A DNA stretch of 36,344 bases from Pseudomonadota bacterium (lineage in GTDB: Bacteria > Pseudomonadota > Gammaproteobacteria > Steroidobacterales > Steroidobacteraceae). Every line of letters starts with the position of its first letter. The stretch's first letter is position 1. A model generated the notes under the pieces. It was not told where the DNA came from. It ran no database searches and was given only the letters and a program-made list of their open reading frames with translations. Position numbers and translations under genes: made by a program. Of the stretch, positions 8,563-17,799 are shown in pieces. The stretch is taken from assembly GCA_021790795.1 (NCBI GenBank), contig JAJYFU010000019.1, forward strand, positions 1 through 36,344, written 5' to 3'.

Positions 8563-8578
8563 GTGAATACGTATGCGG
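8563..8578. promoter_or_regulatory. LacI-type operator, copy 4
   Basis: GTGAATACGTATGCGG matches copy 3 at 15 of 16 bases and ends 70 bp before the GH13 start codon. Tandem placement with copy 3 could allow two dimers, or a tetramer, to bind at the GH13 promoter. Confidence 0.75.
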
Positions 8579-8648
8579 CGGGGCGGGAAGGCGGCACTCC
8601 GATGCCAAGCTGTGTCAGAGTAGGGTAAAGGACTCGCGGAACATAATC

Positions 8649-10265
8649 ATGACCGACAGCAGATGGTGGCGGGGGGCGGTGATCTATGAGATCTACCTGC
8701 GCAGCTTCCGGGACAGCAATGGCGACGGCGTCGGCGATCTGCCGGGCATCGCGGAGCGGCTCGATTACGTGGCCAGCCTGGGCGTCGATTGCATCTGGAT
8801 TTCGCCGTTTTACCGCTCGCCGATGGCGGACTTCGGCTACGACGTGTCGGACTATCGCGCGGTCGACCCGATCTTCGGCACGCTGACGGACTTCGACCGC
8901 GTCGTGGAGGAGGCGCACCGGCGCGGGCTGAGGGTGATGATCGATCAGGTGATCAGTCACACCTCGGCCGAGCATCCCTGGTTTCTGGAGAGCCGCGCGA
9001 ACCGCGACAATCCCCGCTCCGACTGGTACGTCTGGGCCGACGCGCGCGCCGACGGCTCGCCGCCGAACAATTGGCAGGCGGTTTTCGGCGGACCGGCTTG
9101 GCGCTGGGAGCCGCGCCGGCGGCAGTATTACCTGCACAATTTCCTCGACGCGCAACCCGATTTGAACTTCCACAATCCGCAGGTCCAGGCGGCGGTGCTG
9201 GAGAATCTCAGGTTCTGGCTCGACCGGGGCATCGACGGTCTGCGGCTCGATGCGATCAATTTCTGCTTCCACGACCGGCTGCTGCGCGACAATCCGCCCA
9301 AGCCGGCGCATCAGCGCACCGGCCGGGGCTTCAGCCCCGACAATCCCTACGCCTATCAGTACCATTGGCACAACAATACCCAGCCCGAGAATCTGATTTT
9401 CCTGGAGCGCGTGCGCCGGCTGATCGACGACTACCCGGGCGTCGCCTCGCTGGGAGAGATCTCCGCGGAGGACTCGCTCGCGACCATGGCGCAATACGTC
9501 GGCGAAAACCGGCTGCACATGGCCTACTCGTTCGAGCTGCTGACCGATGAGAACGGCGCGGGCCACATCCGCGATACGGTCAAAGCGCTGGAGCAGCAGA
9601 TGCCGCATGGCTGGCCGTGCTGGACACTCTCCAATCACGACGTGGTGAGGGTGGTGACACGCTGGGGCCGGGCACATGCCTCGCCGAGACTGGCGACGCT
9701 GCTGAGCGCCATGGTCTGTTCGCTGCGCGGATCGGTGTGTATCTACCAGGGAGAGGAGCTGGGCCTGCCGGAGGTGGACGTGCCCTATGAGGCGCTGCGC
9801 GATCCGTTCGGCATCGCGTTCTGGCCCAACTTCAAGGGTCGCGACGGCTGCCGCACACCCATGCCCTGGCGCGACAGCCCCGGCGGAGGGTTCAGCACCG
9901 GCACTCCCTGGCTCCCGGTTGCGGACGAGCATCTGCCGCTGGCGGTGTCGCGGCAGGAAAGCGATCCGGATTCCCCGCTCAACCGCTTGCGCCGCTTCCT
10001 GCGCTGGCGCCGCGAGCAGCCGGCGCTGCGCTGGGGAGAGATCCGCTTCCTTACCACGCCGGAGCCCATCCTCGCCTTTCAGCGCAGGCTGGACGGCGTG
10101 ACCGTGCTGGCGGTGTTCAATCTCTCGCCCCAGCCGCAGCGTGCGCATCTGCCGATATCCGGGCGAATCCAGGCGCTCGACGGTCATGGGCTGGCCAGCG
10201 GACGCATCGAGGGGCAAGAGGTGGAATTGCCGAGCTATGGCGTCATCTTCGCCGCAGTTTCCTGA
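8649..10265 (+). CDS. GH13 alpha-glucosidase (AglA/oligo-1,6-glucosidase-like)
   Basis: This 538-aa enzyme starts at ATG 8649 with MTDSRWWRGAVIYEIYLRSF, the typical beginning of bacterial GH13 alpha-glucosidases. Conserved regions are in order: DVSDY near 65-69, the nucleophile D201 in DGLRLDA, the acid/base E270 in SLGE, and the transition-state aspartate D331 in SNHD. Length and residue numbers agree closely with the 538-aa alpha-glucosidases of Xanthomonas and Halomonas (GH13 subfamily 23), which hydrolyse or transfer alpha-glucose from short maltosides and sucrose-like substrates. There is no signal peptide, so it is probably cytoplasmic and acts on sugars already imported. Two operators sit directly upstream, and the LacI gene follows 200 bp downstream on the same strand. 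The ORF track's 643-aa version extends into the control region. Confidence 0.93.
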   Translation: MTDSRWWRGAVIYEIYLRSFRDSNGDGVGDLPGIAERLDYVASLGVDCIWISPFYRSPMADFGYDVSDYRAVDPIFGTLTDFDRVVEEAHRRGLRVMIDQVISHTSAEHPWFLESRANRDNPRSDWYVWADARADGSPPNNWQAVFGGPAWRWEPRRRQYYLHNFLDAQPDLNFHNPQVQAAVLENLRFWLDRGIDGLRLDAINFCFHDRLLRDNPPKPAHQRTGRGFSPDNPYAYQYHWHNNTQPENLIFLERVRRLIDDYPGVASLGEISAEDSLATMAQYVGENRLHMAYSFELLTDENGAGHIRDTVKALEQQMPHGWPCWTLSNHDVVRVVTRWGRAHASPRLATLLSAMVCSLRGSVCIYQGEELGLPEVDVPYEALRDPFGIAFWPNFKGRDGCRTPMPWRDSPGGGFSTGTPWLPVADEHLPLAVSRQESDPDSPLNRLRRFLRWRREQPALRWGEIRFLTTPEPILAFQRRLDGVTVLAVFNLSPQPQRAHLPISGRIQALDGHGLASGRIEGQEVELPSYGVIFAAVS

Positions 10266-10465
10266 TCACGTAGACCGGTTCTGAGCAAGTCGCCGTCCTG
10301 CGTTGCGAGCGCGCAACAATTTAACCATTTGGCTGCTTCTGTTCTTGCCTTAGACTACATGCCGACGAATCGTGTCGGACAAGAGGGGGCGGCCGCTCGG
10401 CCGTGTGAATCGCCTTGTGCGCTGCGCAAAGAACTGAGCTCGTTTCGCCTGACGCTCCCGCGGAG

Positions 10466-11536
10466 ATGGGTGTGTTGCGCGTGTCCGACAGACGTCATCC
10501 AGCCAATTCACTCGACATCGCGCACCTGGCGGGCGTCTCGCAATCGACCGTATCGCGAGCGCTGCGTGGCGACCCGATGGTTTCCCCGGCCACCCGCGAG
10601 CGCATCCTCGAGGTAGCCCGCCAGCTCAACTACCACGTCGACAAGAACGCATCGAGCCTGCGCCGCAAGCACACCGGAACGCTGGCGCTGTTGTTCTTCG
10701 AGGACCCCACCACGGATGACTCTTCCATCAATCCGTTTTTCCATCCGATGTTGGGCTCGATCATCCGCACCTGCTCGCGCCGAGGCTACGATCTGCTCGT
10801 CTCTTTCCAGGATCTGCTGCGAGATTGGCTGGCCGATTACGAGGACAGCCACAAGGCCGACGGCATCATTCTGCTCGGCTACGGCGACTACATGGCCTAT
10901 CGCGAACGCCTCGAGACGCTGATCAAGCATGGCGCGCATCTGGTGCGTTGGGGCCACGTGCTGTCGGATCATCCCGGCGTTTCGGTCGGCTGCGACAACG
11001 TCGCAGGTGGTCGCCTCGCCATCGAACATCTCATCGGCCTCGGCCGCCGGCGCATCGCTTTCATCGGTGAAATCGAGCCTTCCGCACCGGAAATGGCGGA
11101 CCGTTACCTGGGCTATTGCGCGGCATTGGACGATGCGGGTGTGGGCGCCGATCGGCGTCTGCAAGTTTCGGCTGTCTCGACCGAATGCTCGGGCGCTGCG
11201 GGGCTGAACAGGCTGCTCGAGCGCGGCGTGGAGTTCGATGCCGTATTCGGTGCCAGCGACTTGATCGCCATTGGCGCCCTGGGGGCGCTCGCGGCCGCCG
11301 GCCGGCGCGTTCCGGAAGACGTCGCGGTCGTGGGATTCGACGGCATACCCATGGGCGCGGTTACGCGCCCTTCGCTGACCACTGTGTCCCAGGACACCAA
11401 GCGCGCCGGCGAGACTCTGGTGCAGAGTCTGATCAACCAGATCGAGGGACGGGCGGCCGAGAACATGATCCTCTCGCCGCGTCTGGTGATTCGCGGTTCG
11501 AGCGGCGGCGCTGTGGCGTGCCGCAGCGCGCCGTGA
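10466..11536 (+). CDS. LacI-family transcriptional regulator of the sugar locus
   Basis: The product is about 356 aa. An N-terminal helix-turn-helix (SLDIAHLAGVSQSTVSRALRGD) and hinge region precede a periplasmic-binding-protein-like effector domain with the closing pattern VGFDGIPMG...PSLTTVSQDTKRAGE. The start is uncertain: ATG 10466 is listed, but its GCGGAG lies very close, and TTG 10415 or GTG 10481 are alternatives. LacI proteins of this type normally repress sugar genes until a sugar effector binds. The four near-identical CG-centred palindromes in the two divergent regions are the obvious targets. None lies directly before this gene, so it appears not to autoregulate. The effector is likely a glucose-containing sugar, which is inference. 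Confidence 0.9.
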   Translation: MGVLRVSDRRHPANSLDIAHLAGVSQSTVSRALRGDPMVSPATRERILEVARQLNYHVDKNASSLRRKHTGTLALLFFEDPTTDDSSINPFFHPMLGSIIRTCSRRGYDLLVSFQDLLRDWLADYEDSHKADGIILLGYGDYMAYRERLETLIKHGAHLVRWGHVLSDHPGVSVGCDNVAGGRLAIEHLIGLGRRRIAFIGEIEPSAPEMADRYLGYCAALDDAGVGADRRLQVSAVSTECSGAAGLNRLLERGVEFDAVFGASDLIAIGALGALAAAGRRVPEDVAVVGFDGIPMGAVTRPSLTTVSQDTKRAGETLVQSLINQIEGRAAENMILSPRLVIRGSSGGAVACRSAP

Positions 11537-11568
11537 ATCCGTCCCGATCCTCTGGAGAGCCGCCCCCG

Positions 11569-12075
11569 ATGAGCCACACGTATCTGCTCGAGCCCGGCGT
11601 CTGGACGGGCGCCGGCACATTCTGGCGCGAGGATGGCGAGCCGCTGCCGGCGGAATGGCGCACGGAGGTGACGCATCAGAGCGACTGCTGGCTGATAGCC
11701 GGCTCGCTCAGGGTGTTGGGCGCGCCACCGGTGGAGTTCCGCAACGCCTACTCGATCGAGCCGCCCGCGAAGAAAGGCGCCTGCCTGCGGTGGATCTCGG
11801 AGAATGCGGCGCTCGGAAAGCTCCAGGGTACTTTCTCCCTGTTGGAGCGATGCATCGTGTCGATCTACCAGTCCGAAGCCAACGGCTATCACGGTGCGGA
11901 GCACTACAGCCGGATCGACCCCGAGCACTATCAGGCCTCAGGCGCGCTGCTGCTCGGTGCGCGGCAACTGTCCTCGTGGGAGATCCTGCTTACGCGCGAG
12001 CCAGCGCCAGCAGTTGCGTCGTCGGCAGGTAATGATCGATCAACAGCGCCGCAAACAGCCACATCAGATAGCTGA
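11569..12075 (+). CDS. Hypothetical protein, 168 aa, downstream of the LacI gene
   Basis: I do not recognise this family. The start ATG 11569 is preceded by GGAGAG, 32 bp after the LacI stop, so co-transcription is likely. The sequence has no signal peptide or membrane segment. It is rich in alternating polar and hydrophobic stretches with many Trp and Gly ([10 protein letters not shown] at 10-19, [14 protein letters not shown]), which recalls small beta-barrel, lipocalin-like folds; that is only an impression. The last 28 codons overlap the 3' end of the convergent ctaB by 86 bp and are of low complexity ([13 protein letters not shown]), so that tail may be an acquired extension caused by loss of an earlier stop. 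Position suggests a role in the sugar regulon. Confidence 0.7.
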   Translation: MSHTYLLEPGVWTGAGTFWREDGEPLPAEWRTEVTHQSDCWLIAGSLRVLGAPPVEFRNAYSIEPPAKKGACLRWISENAALGKLQGTFSLLERCIVSIYQSEANGYHGAEHYSRIDPEHYQASGALLLGARQLSSWEILLTREPAPAVASSAGNDRSTAPQTATSDS

Positions 12076-12916
12076 TGGAGTAGCGGAACAGGCGCATCGG
12101 CAGCTCCGGCCGCCGCGTGAACTTCAAGCGCCCGGCGTAATACAGAAAGCGCGCACCGAGCGCGAGCGCCGCGGCCAGATAGATCAGCCCGCTCATGCCG
12201 GTGATGAACGGCAGCAGCGTTACGACCACCAGCAGCACCGCGTAGAGCAGCACCTGTAGCCGCGTATATTCCACGCCATGCGTGACCGGCAGCATCGGAA
12301 TGCCGGCGCGCGCGTACTCGTCCTTGCGCGCGATGGCCAGCGACCAGAAATGCGGCGGCGTCCACACGAAGATGATCAGAAACAGCAGCAACGCATGCGG
12401 ATCGACCGTATTGGTCGCCGCTGCCCAGCCGAGCACCGGCGGCGCCGCGCCCGCGGCCCCCCCGATCACGATGTTCTGCGACGTGGCGCGCTTGAGCCAG
12501 GCGGTGTAGATCACCGCGTAACCGATCAGCGAGAAGAACGTCAGCACCGCGGTCAGCGGATTCACCAGCACCGACAGAATGATCATGGCGAGCGCGCCGA
12601 GCACGGCGGCGAACACCAATGCGTTGCGCTCGGTGAGCTCTCCGCGCGGCAGGGGCCGCGAGCGCGTGCGCGACATCTGCTCGTCGATCCGCCGGTCGAG
12701 CACGTGATTGATGGCCGCGGCGCATGCGGCGGCAAGCGCGATCCCGAGCGTGCCCCACAACACGGCGCGCAGCGGCGGCCAGCCGGGACTGGCCAGCAGC
12801 GTGCCGACCAGAGCCGTAAAGGTGATCAGCGCGACGATCCGGGGCTTGGTCAGCTCCAGATACCGGCGCCAAAGGATGGGCGCGGGGCGTGCCAGCTCGG
12901 ACGGACTGCTGTTCAC
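11990..12916 (-). CDS. ctaB: Protoheme IX farnesyltransferase (heme O synthase)
   Basis: CtaB/CyoE transfers a farnesyl group from farnesyl diphosphate to heme B to give heme O, the precursor of heme A. The UbiA-superfamily signature [15 protein letters not shown] is near the N-terminus. Both Asp-rich motifs are present: [15 protein letters not shown] in the first half and [14 protein letters not shown] in the second. Hydrophobic segments predict about nine membrane spans. I chose GTG 12916 (VNSSPSEL, 308 aa) because GGAG lies seven bases upstream; the ORF track's longer version adds an Arg-rich leader from a TTG. The 155 bp to surf1 hold no gene, where ctaA would often lie. The 3' end overlaps the convergent hypothetical gene. 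Confidence 0.93.
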   Translation of the reverse strand: MNSSPSELARPAPILWRRYLELTKPRIVALITFTALVGTLLASPGWPPLRAVLWGTLGIALAAACAAAINHVLDRRIDEQMSRTRSRPLPRGELTERNALVFAAVLGALAMIILSVLVNPLTAVLTFFSLIGYAVIYTAWLKRATSQNIVIGGAAGAAPPVLGWAAATNTVDPHALLLFLIIFVWTPPHFWSLAIARKDEYARAGIPMLPVTHGVEYTRLQVLLYAVLLVVVTLLPFITGMSGLIYLAAALALGARFLYYAGRLKFTRRPELPMRLFRYSISYLMWLFAALLIDHYLPTTQLLALARA

Positions 12917-13070
12917 GCGCGCGCTCCGCCTGCGGCGCGCCGCGCCGGAACGGCCGGCGAGTGTCCGCCCAGCCGGCAATTGCCGGACGCGCGGATCAAC
13001 GGAATGCTCTGTGGAACATGGCGGGCATCGTATCGCATCCGCTTCGCACGTGGCGCCGAGACGGATGCGA

Positions 13071-13802
13071 TCAGCTCGGCGGGCGGCGCAGGCTCAGAAC
13101 GAGCCAGATCACCCCGGCCGCGGCCGCCAGGGCCCACCACTGAACGGCATAGCCCCAGTTCTGCAGGGCCGGCATGCCCGGCGTCCGCCACACCCGCACG
13201 TATCCGTCCGGCGCGCCCGCTTCGAGCAGCAGGATCCGCGGCTCGACGGGACGCCCGAGGGCGGCGCTGAGATCGGTGAACCGTGGAAAGCTGGTGACCT
13301 TGGGCCAGCGGCTCCCGGGCGGCGGCGCGGCACGCCCGAAGGCCAGTCCGGCAACCGGCAGCCGGGCCACTCGCCCGACCACGGTCACCGGCCCCAACGC
13401 GGCCAGGGCTATGTCGGGCAGACGCGCCCGGCTGCCGGTGAACGGCACCCAGCCGCGGTCGACCAGAATGGTATCGCCGGGCGCGCGCATCAGCGGCGTC
13501 AGCACCTGGTAGCCGTCCTGTCCATCGTGGACGCTATTGTCGAGCAGGAATTGGCGATTTCCGTCGTAGGTACCGCGCACGCGCACTCGTTGATAATCCG
13601 GCACCGAAGCGAGCGATGCGGAACCGAGCCTCACGACGCGGGCGGCGCCGTGCACGAAGAGACGATATTGTGCCGCGTGCGTCTCGCCGAGCCGCCACTG
13701 CCAGCGCCCGAGCAGGATGAATCCCACGGCAAGCAGGGCCAGCAGCCCCGTCAGCGCCGGCGAGGGCGCGAACACTCTGCCTGCAAAGCGCACGCTCGAC
13801 AT
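13071..13802 (-). CDS. SURF1-family cytochrome oxidase assembly protein
   Basis: The 243-aa product has the SURF1 layout: an N-terminal membrane span (about 15-33, [19 protein letters not shown]), a periplasmic domain and a C-terminal span ([19 protein letters not shown]). Family motifs are [18 protein letters not shown]-like, ILVDRGWVP and the late [16 protein letters not shown]1 assists heme a insertion into subunit I of the aa3 oxidase. I chose ATG 13802 over the GTG one codon earlier. The gene is divergent from the DUF2909 gene with only 39 bp between start codons, and ctaB lies downstream on the same strand. Confidence 0.92.
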   Translation of the reverse strand: MSSVRFAGRVFAPSPALTGLLALLAVGFILLGRWQWRLGETHAAQYRLFVHGAARVVRLGSASLASVPDYQRVRVRGTYDGNRQFLLDNSVHDGQDGYQVLTPLMRAPGDTILVDRGWVPFTGSRARLPDIALAALGPVTVVGRVARLPVAGLAFGRAAPPPGSRWPKVTSFPRFTDLSAALGRPVEPRILLLEAGAPDGYVRVWRTPGMPALQNWGYAVQWWALAAAAGVIWLVLSLRRPPS

Positions 13803-13841
13803 CACGATGGTCCGGGCGGCCGCAACCGGTACAATGGGCGC

Positions 13842-14066
13842 ATGCCCACGTGGTTCCGGCTGCTGGTCATCGTCTCACTCGGCACGATCATCGCGAGCCT
13901 CGGCTCGGCGCTGTTTCATCTGGCGCGCGGTACCCGCGCGGACTCGGACAAGATAGTGCGGGCGCTGACCATCCGGATCGCGCTCTCGCTCGCGCTGTTC
14001 GCGCTGATCATGGCCGCCTGGTACGCCGGGCTGATCTCCCCGCAGGGCGTGTTGCCAACGCGCTGA
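13842..14066 (+). CDS. DUF2909 family twin-transmembrane protein
   Basis: A 74-aa protein (MPTWFRLLVIVSL ... GVLPTR) with two membrane spans, about 5-27 and 44-65, separated by a short charged loop (ARGTRADSDKIVRALTIR). This pattern matches the DUF2909 family, found beside cox genes in Pseudomonas and relatives. Its function is not established, though cox operon placement suggests a part in oxidase assembly. It is on the opposite strand to the cox genes on both sides. The ORF track's 452-aa version is a spurious upstream extension. TACAAT lies a few bases before the ATG, so its transcript may have a very short leader. Confidence 0.85.
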   Translation: MPTWFRLLVIVSLGTIIASLGSALFHLARGTRADSDKIVRALTIRIALSLALFALIMAAWYAGLISPQGVLPTR

Positions 14067-14092
14067 CCTGCGCCCGGCGCAGCGGTCCCACG

Positions 14093-14968
14093 CTACAGCC
14101 AGTACACGAAAACGAACAGGCAGAGCCAGACCACGTCGACGAAGTGCCAATACCACGCGACCGCCTCGAAGGCGAAGTGGCGCTCGGGGGTGAAGTGCCC
14201 GCGCAGCACGCGGATCCAGATCACTAACAGCATGATCGCGCCGATGGTCACGTGCAGGCCGTGGAAACCCGTCAGCATGAAGAACGTGGAACCGTATATC
14301 CCGGTGGTCAGCCGAAGATTCATCCGCGTGTAGGCTTCGTAGTACTCGTGCGCCTGCAGCCCGACGAACGTGAATCCCAACAGGAAGGTCAATGCCAGAA
14401 ACACCTTGAGGGTGCCGCGCTTGCCGCGCCGCAACGCGTGATGGGCAATGGTCACGGTGAGTCCGCTGGTCAGCAGCACCAGGGTGTTCACCGCCGCTAT
14501 TCCCGTGGCGCTCATCGTGCCGAAGGTCTTCCCGCCGACGTGCCCCGGGCCGTTGGTCGGCCAGGTCGCCCGATAATGCGGCCAGAGCAGGAAGTTGGTC
14601 AGGGCCTTGGCCCCCTCGCCGCCGAGCCAGGGCACCGAGAACATGCGCGTATAGAACAGCGCGCCGAAGAACGCCGCGAAGAACATGACCTCGGAGAAGA
14701 TGAACCACATCATCCCCAGGCGGAACGAGCGGTCTTCACGAACGTGGTACACGCCGTGCTGATTCTCGCCGATCACCGTCGAGAACCACCCCCCGAACAT
14801 GAATGCCAGCAACAGGGGGCCGGGCAGCAGAACCCACAGCGGCGCCACGCCGTCCAGGTAGAGCACCGCTCCCAACATGAGCGAAAACAACGCCACCGCC
14901 GCGATGATCGGCCAGGGGCTCCCGTGCGGCACATAGTACTTGCGGGGCTCGACGCGTGCGTCTGTCAT
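14093..14968 (-). CDS. coxC: Cytochrome c oxidase subunit III
   Basis: This 291-aa membrane protein carries subunit III signatures: YYVPHGSPWPI at the start, FMFGGWFSTVIGE, MMWFIFSEVMFFAAFFGALFY, NTLVLLTSG, LQAHEYYEA and the C-terminal WYWHFVDVVWLCLFVFVYW. Seven membrane spans are visible. Subunit III stabilises the aa3 core and supports proton uptake. It follows the small assembly protein after 35 bp. In many proteobacteria cox11/ctaG lies between coxA and coxC, but here there is no room for it. Confidence 0.95.
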   Translation of the reverse strand: MTDARVEPRKYYVPHGSPWPIIAAVALFSLMLGAVLYLDGVAPLWVLLPGPLLLAFMFGGWFSTVIGENQHGVYHVREDRSFRLGMMWFIFSEVMFFAAFFGALFYTRMFSVPWLGGEGAKALTNFLLWPHYRATWPTNGPGHVGGKTFGTMSATGIAAVNTLVLLTSGLTVTIAHHALRRGKRGTLKVFLALTFLLGFTFVGLQAHEYYEAYTRMNLRLTTGIYGSTFFMLTGFHGLHVTIGAIMLLVIWIRVLRGHFTPERHFAFEAVAWYWHFVDVVWLCLFVFVYWL

Positions 14969-15003
14969 GGTGGCACTTTCTTCTGTTGCAACCTTCCGGA
15001 CGC

Positions 15004-15186
15004 TCAGCGGTGCGCCCGGGTCACCGACAAAATGATGAATCCCAGGTAAAAGCCCAGGGCGATCAGGCCAACCACCCAGGTGGTCAGGCGCACCTTGCGC
15101 CGCTGCGCCGCCGTCAGCGCGCGCGCATCCACGGGCGCGCCAGCATCGGGACCGGGCAGTCGCTTGCCGTCAGTGTTTGTCGGCAT
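15004..15186 (-). CDS. Small single-span membrane protein, cytochrome oxidase small assembly type
   Basis: A 60-aa protein with a polar N-terminus (about 1-32) and one membrane span (about 34-55, [19 protein letters not shown]) ending SVTRAHR. The basic [12 protein letters not shown] run before the span resembles the small ORFs found between coxA and ctaG/coxC in many beta- and gammaproteobacteria. It overlaps the 3' end of coxA by 17 bp, which supports translational coupling. The family assignment rests on position and topology. Confidence 0.72.
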   Translation of the reverse strand: MPTNTDGKRLPGPDAGAPVDARALTAAQRRKVRLTTWVVGLIALGFYLGFIILSVTRAHR

Positions 15187-16777
15187 GGGCGAGGACCGCT
15201 TCCGTGGGCGGGAATTCCCACGAGTGATAGGGCGCCGGCGAGGGCAGCTCCCATTCCAGACCGCGCGCGCCGTCCCACGGCGAGTTGGCCTCGACCGGCT
15301 TGCCCGAGCGCACGCATTTCCAGACGATGTACGGCAGCAGCAGCTGCGAGGCGCCGAACACGAACCCGCCGATCGAGGCGACCATGTTCCAGTCGGTGAA
15401 CTGCGGCGCGTAATCGGCGATCCGGCGCGGCATGCCGGCGAGACCGAGGAAGTGCATCGGGAAGAACAGCACGTTGACGAAGATCACCGACAGCCAGAAG
15501 TGCCACTTGGCGAGCCGCATGTCGTACATGTGCCCGCTCCACTTCGGCAGCCAGTAGTAGATTCCGGCGAAGATCGCGAACACCGCGCCGGGCACCAGCA
15601 CGTAGTGGAAGTGCGCCACCACGAAGTACGTGCCGTGATACTGATAGTCGGACGGCACGAGCGACAGCATCAGCCCCGAGAGGCCGCCGACGGTGAACAG
15701 GAACACGAACGCGATGGCGAACAGCATGGGCGGCTCGAACGACATCGAGCCGCGCCACATGGTCGCCACCCAGTTGAACACCTTCACGCCGGTCGGCACG
15801 GCGATCAGCATCGTCGAGAGCATGAAGAAGAGCTGGGCGGCCACCGGCATCCCCACGGTGAACATATGATGGCCCCAGACGATGAACGACAGGAACGCGA
15901 TCGACGCGGTGGCGTACACCATGGCTTCATAGCCGAACAACGGCTTGCGCGCGAAGCTCGGGATGATCTCGGAGATGATCCCGAAGGCCGGCAGGATCAG
16001 GATGTACACCTCGGGGTGTCCGAAGAACCAGAACACGTGCAGGAACAGCACCGGATCGCCGCCACCGGCGGCGTTGAAGAAGCTGGTGCCGAAGAAATGA
16101 TCGGTCAGCTGCATGGTCATCGCGCCGGCCAGCACCGGCATCACCGCGATCAACAGGTAGGCGGTGATCAACCAGGTCCACACGAACAACGGCATGCGCA
16201 GCAGGCTCATTCCGGGCGCACGCAGGTTCATGATGGTCACGATGATGTTGATCGCGCCGAGGATGGAGGAGATTCCCATCAGATGGATGGCGAAGATCAT
16301 CATCGGGAAGGAATCGCCGAACTGCTGCATCAGCGGCGGGTACATGGTCCAGCCGCCGGCGATCGCGCTGCCGGGCACGAAGAACGAGGCGAGCATCAAA
16401 GTGAAGGCGAACGGCAGGATCCAGAAGCTGAGGTTGTTCAGGCGCGGCAGCGCCATGTCCGGCGCCCCGATCTGCATCGGAATCATCCAGTTCGCCAGGC
16501 CCACCCACGCCGGCATGATCGCCCCGAAGATCATGATCAGTCCGTGCATGGTGGTCAGGGAATTGAACACCGCCGGGTCGACCAGCTCCATGCCGGATTT
16601 GAACAGCTGCGCCCTGATGACCATGGCCGCCGAGCCGCCGATGAAGAACATGATCCCCGAGAGGATCAGGTACATCGTGCCGATGTCCTTGTGATTGGTG
16701 GCGAACACCCAGCGCCGCCAGCCGTACGGCTTGTGGTCGTGCTCAGCGTGTGCGGCGCTCAGATGCGATTCGGCCAT
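15170..16777 (-). CDS. coxA: Cytochrome c oxidase subunit I (aa3 type)
   Basis: This is the catalytic subunit, which binds heme a, heme a3 and CuB, reduces oxygen and pumps protons. It spans 535 aa from ATG 16777 (MAESHLS), which has AGAGG upstream; the track's start is 11 codons earlier. Key motifs are [19 protein letters not shown] with a heme a ligand His, [20 protein letters not shown] with the CuB His, the cross-linked Tyr and the D-channel Glu of A1-type oxidases, WGHHMF with two CuB His, and VVAHFHYVL with heme ligands. Twelve membrane spans are expected and visible. The A1-type XGHPEV signature separates it from ba3 and cbb3 enzymes. Confidence 0.97.
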   Translation of the reverse strand: MAESHLSAAHAEHDHKPYGWRRWVFATNHKDIGTMYLILSGIMFFIGGSAAMVIRAQLFKSGMELVDPAVFNSLTTMHGLIMIFGAIMPAWVGLANWMIPMQIGAPDMALPRLNNLSFWILPFAFTLMLASFFVPGSAIAGGWTMYPPLMQQFGDSFPMMIFAIHLMGISSILGAINIIVTIMNLRAPGMSLLRMPLFVWTWLITAYLLIAVMPVLAGAMTMQLTDHFFGTSFFNAAGGGDPVLFLHVFWFFGHPEVYILILPAFGIISEIIPSFARKPLFGYEAMVYATASIAFLSFIVWGHHMFTVGMPVAAQLFFMLSTMLIAVPTGVKVFNWVATMWRGSMSFEPPMLFAIAFVFLFTVGGLSGLMLSLVPSDYQYHGTYFVVAHFHYVLVPGAVFAIFAGIYYWLPKWSGHMYDMRLAKWHFWLSVIFVNVLFFPMHFLGLAGMPRRIADYAPQFTDWNMVASIGGFVFGASQLLLPYIVWKCVRSGKPVEANSPWDGARGLEWELPSPAPYHSWEFPPTEAVLAHADKH

Positions 16778-16853
16778 GGGACGACCTCTTGCAAGCTGTT
16801 GATCAACCATCGATCTCGGTACTGTGTCGTGTCGTGGCGGTCCGCCGCCCGGC

Positions 16854-17717
16854 TCAGGTGCGGGTTGCCCCCGCGGCGGCCGGTCCCGTCACCGCCTCGG
16901 TCTGCCGCGCGGAGCGCTGTGCTATCCACGCCGCGAATTGCGCGGGGCTCACTGCACGCACCACGATCGGCATGAACGCGTGGTCCCGCCCGCACAGCTC
17001 CGCGCACTGGCCGCGGTAAACCCCGGGTTTGTTGGGCGCAATGGTGAACGAGGCCTGGTTGATGAACCCGGGGATCGCGGCCTTCTTCACGCCGAGGTCG
17101 GGCACCCACCAGGAGTGGATCACGTCCACCGAGGTGATGAGCAGGCGGATCTTCTCGCCGACCGGCACCACCAGCTTGTGGTCGACACTGAGCAGATAGT
17201 GCGGCACGCTGGTCGGGCTGATTCCCGAGTCGAGCTGGCGGGCGGCATTGCTGCTGGCGGAGAGCTTCGAGACGAAGCTCACGTGCGTGCCGACATAGTG
17301 GTAGTACCAGCCCCACTGAAAGCCGGTGACGCGGATGCTGAGCTGCGGATCGGTGTTGTTATTGATCCTGACCAGGAGGCGCGCGGCCGGGAGCGCCATG
17401 CTCACCAGGATCACGACCGGAACGATGGTCCAGACGATCTCCACCTTGGTGCTGTGGGTCATGGTGACATCGGGTACCGCCCCGCGCGACCTGCGGTGGA
17501 AGATCAGCGACCAGATCATCACACCGAACACCACCACCGCGATGCCCACACACACCCAGAAGGCCATCATGTGCAGGGCGTAGATCCGCGTGCTGACGTT
17601 GGTCACGCCGCGCGGCATGTTGATCAGGTCCCAGCCGGAAGCCGAGGCCCGCCGTGCGCCGCCTGCCGCCGCCAGCGCCAGAATGCCGGGCAGTTTGCCG
17701 AGTGTTGCGCGCTTCAT
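16854..17717 (-). CDS. coxB: Cytochrome c oxidase subunit II
   Basis: This 287-aa subunit accepts electrons from cytochrome c at the CuA centre. It has a signal-like N-terminus, two membrane spans (about 46-72 and 93-113) and a periplasmic cupredoxin domain with FQWGWYYHY. All CuA ligands are present: H201 in IHSWWVPD, then C238, E240, C242, H246 and M249 in [14 protein letters not shown]. There is no C-terminal cytochrome c domain. The gene precedes coxA by 76 bp and follows the DUF2244 gene by 82 bp. Confidence 0.96.
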   Translation of the reverse strand: MKRATLGKLPGILALAAAGGARRASASGWDLINMPRGVTNVSTRIYALHMMAFWVCVGIAVVVFGVMIWSLIFHRRSRGAVPDVTMTHSTKVEIVWTIVPVVILVSMALPAARLLVRINNNTDPQLSIRVTGFQWGWYYHYVGTHVSFVSKLSASSNAARQLDSGISPTSVPHYLLSVDHKLVVPVGEKIRLLITSVDVIHSWWVPDLGVKKAAIPGFINQASFTIAPNKPGVYRGQCAELCGRDHAFMPIVVRAVSPAQFAAWIAQRSARQTEAVTGPAAAGATRT

Positions 17718-17799
17718 CGTTGTCGAGCCCCTACTCGCGCGGTCCGCACGCTGCGGATGGTGCGCGCCGCGGTAACCGGATCCGAACCTGTCGCGCCGC

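Larger units (their letters stand above)
8314..8648. other. Divergent control region between TonB receptor and GH13 genes
   Basis: This 335-bp gap holds three of the four operator copies and no credible gene. One copy (8468) faces the receptor and two (8539, 8563) face the GH13 gene. No strong sigma-70 boxes stand out on either strand. Candidate AT-rich stretches lie near 8430-8465 for the receptor. Confidence 0.65.

Noticed and set aside
8310-10217. 635-aa minus-strand ORF opposite the GH13 gene
   Set aside because: The GH13 frame has all catalytic motifs; the antisense product has no recognisable feature.
10302-10317. Small hairpin GTTGCG/CGCAAC after the GH13 gene
   Set aside because: The stem is only six base pairs and no U-tract follows, so I do not call a terminator.
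12973-12986. 14-bp perfect palindrome CCGGCAATTGCCGG upstream of ctaB
   Set aside because: It is a single short copy in GC-rich DNA with no link to a regulator; chance is a good explanation.
15080-16975. 631-aa plus-strand ORF opposite coxA
   Set aside because: It is a His/Glu/Arg-rich shadow of a membrane protein gene.
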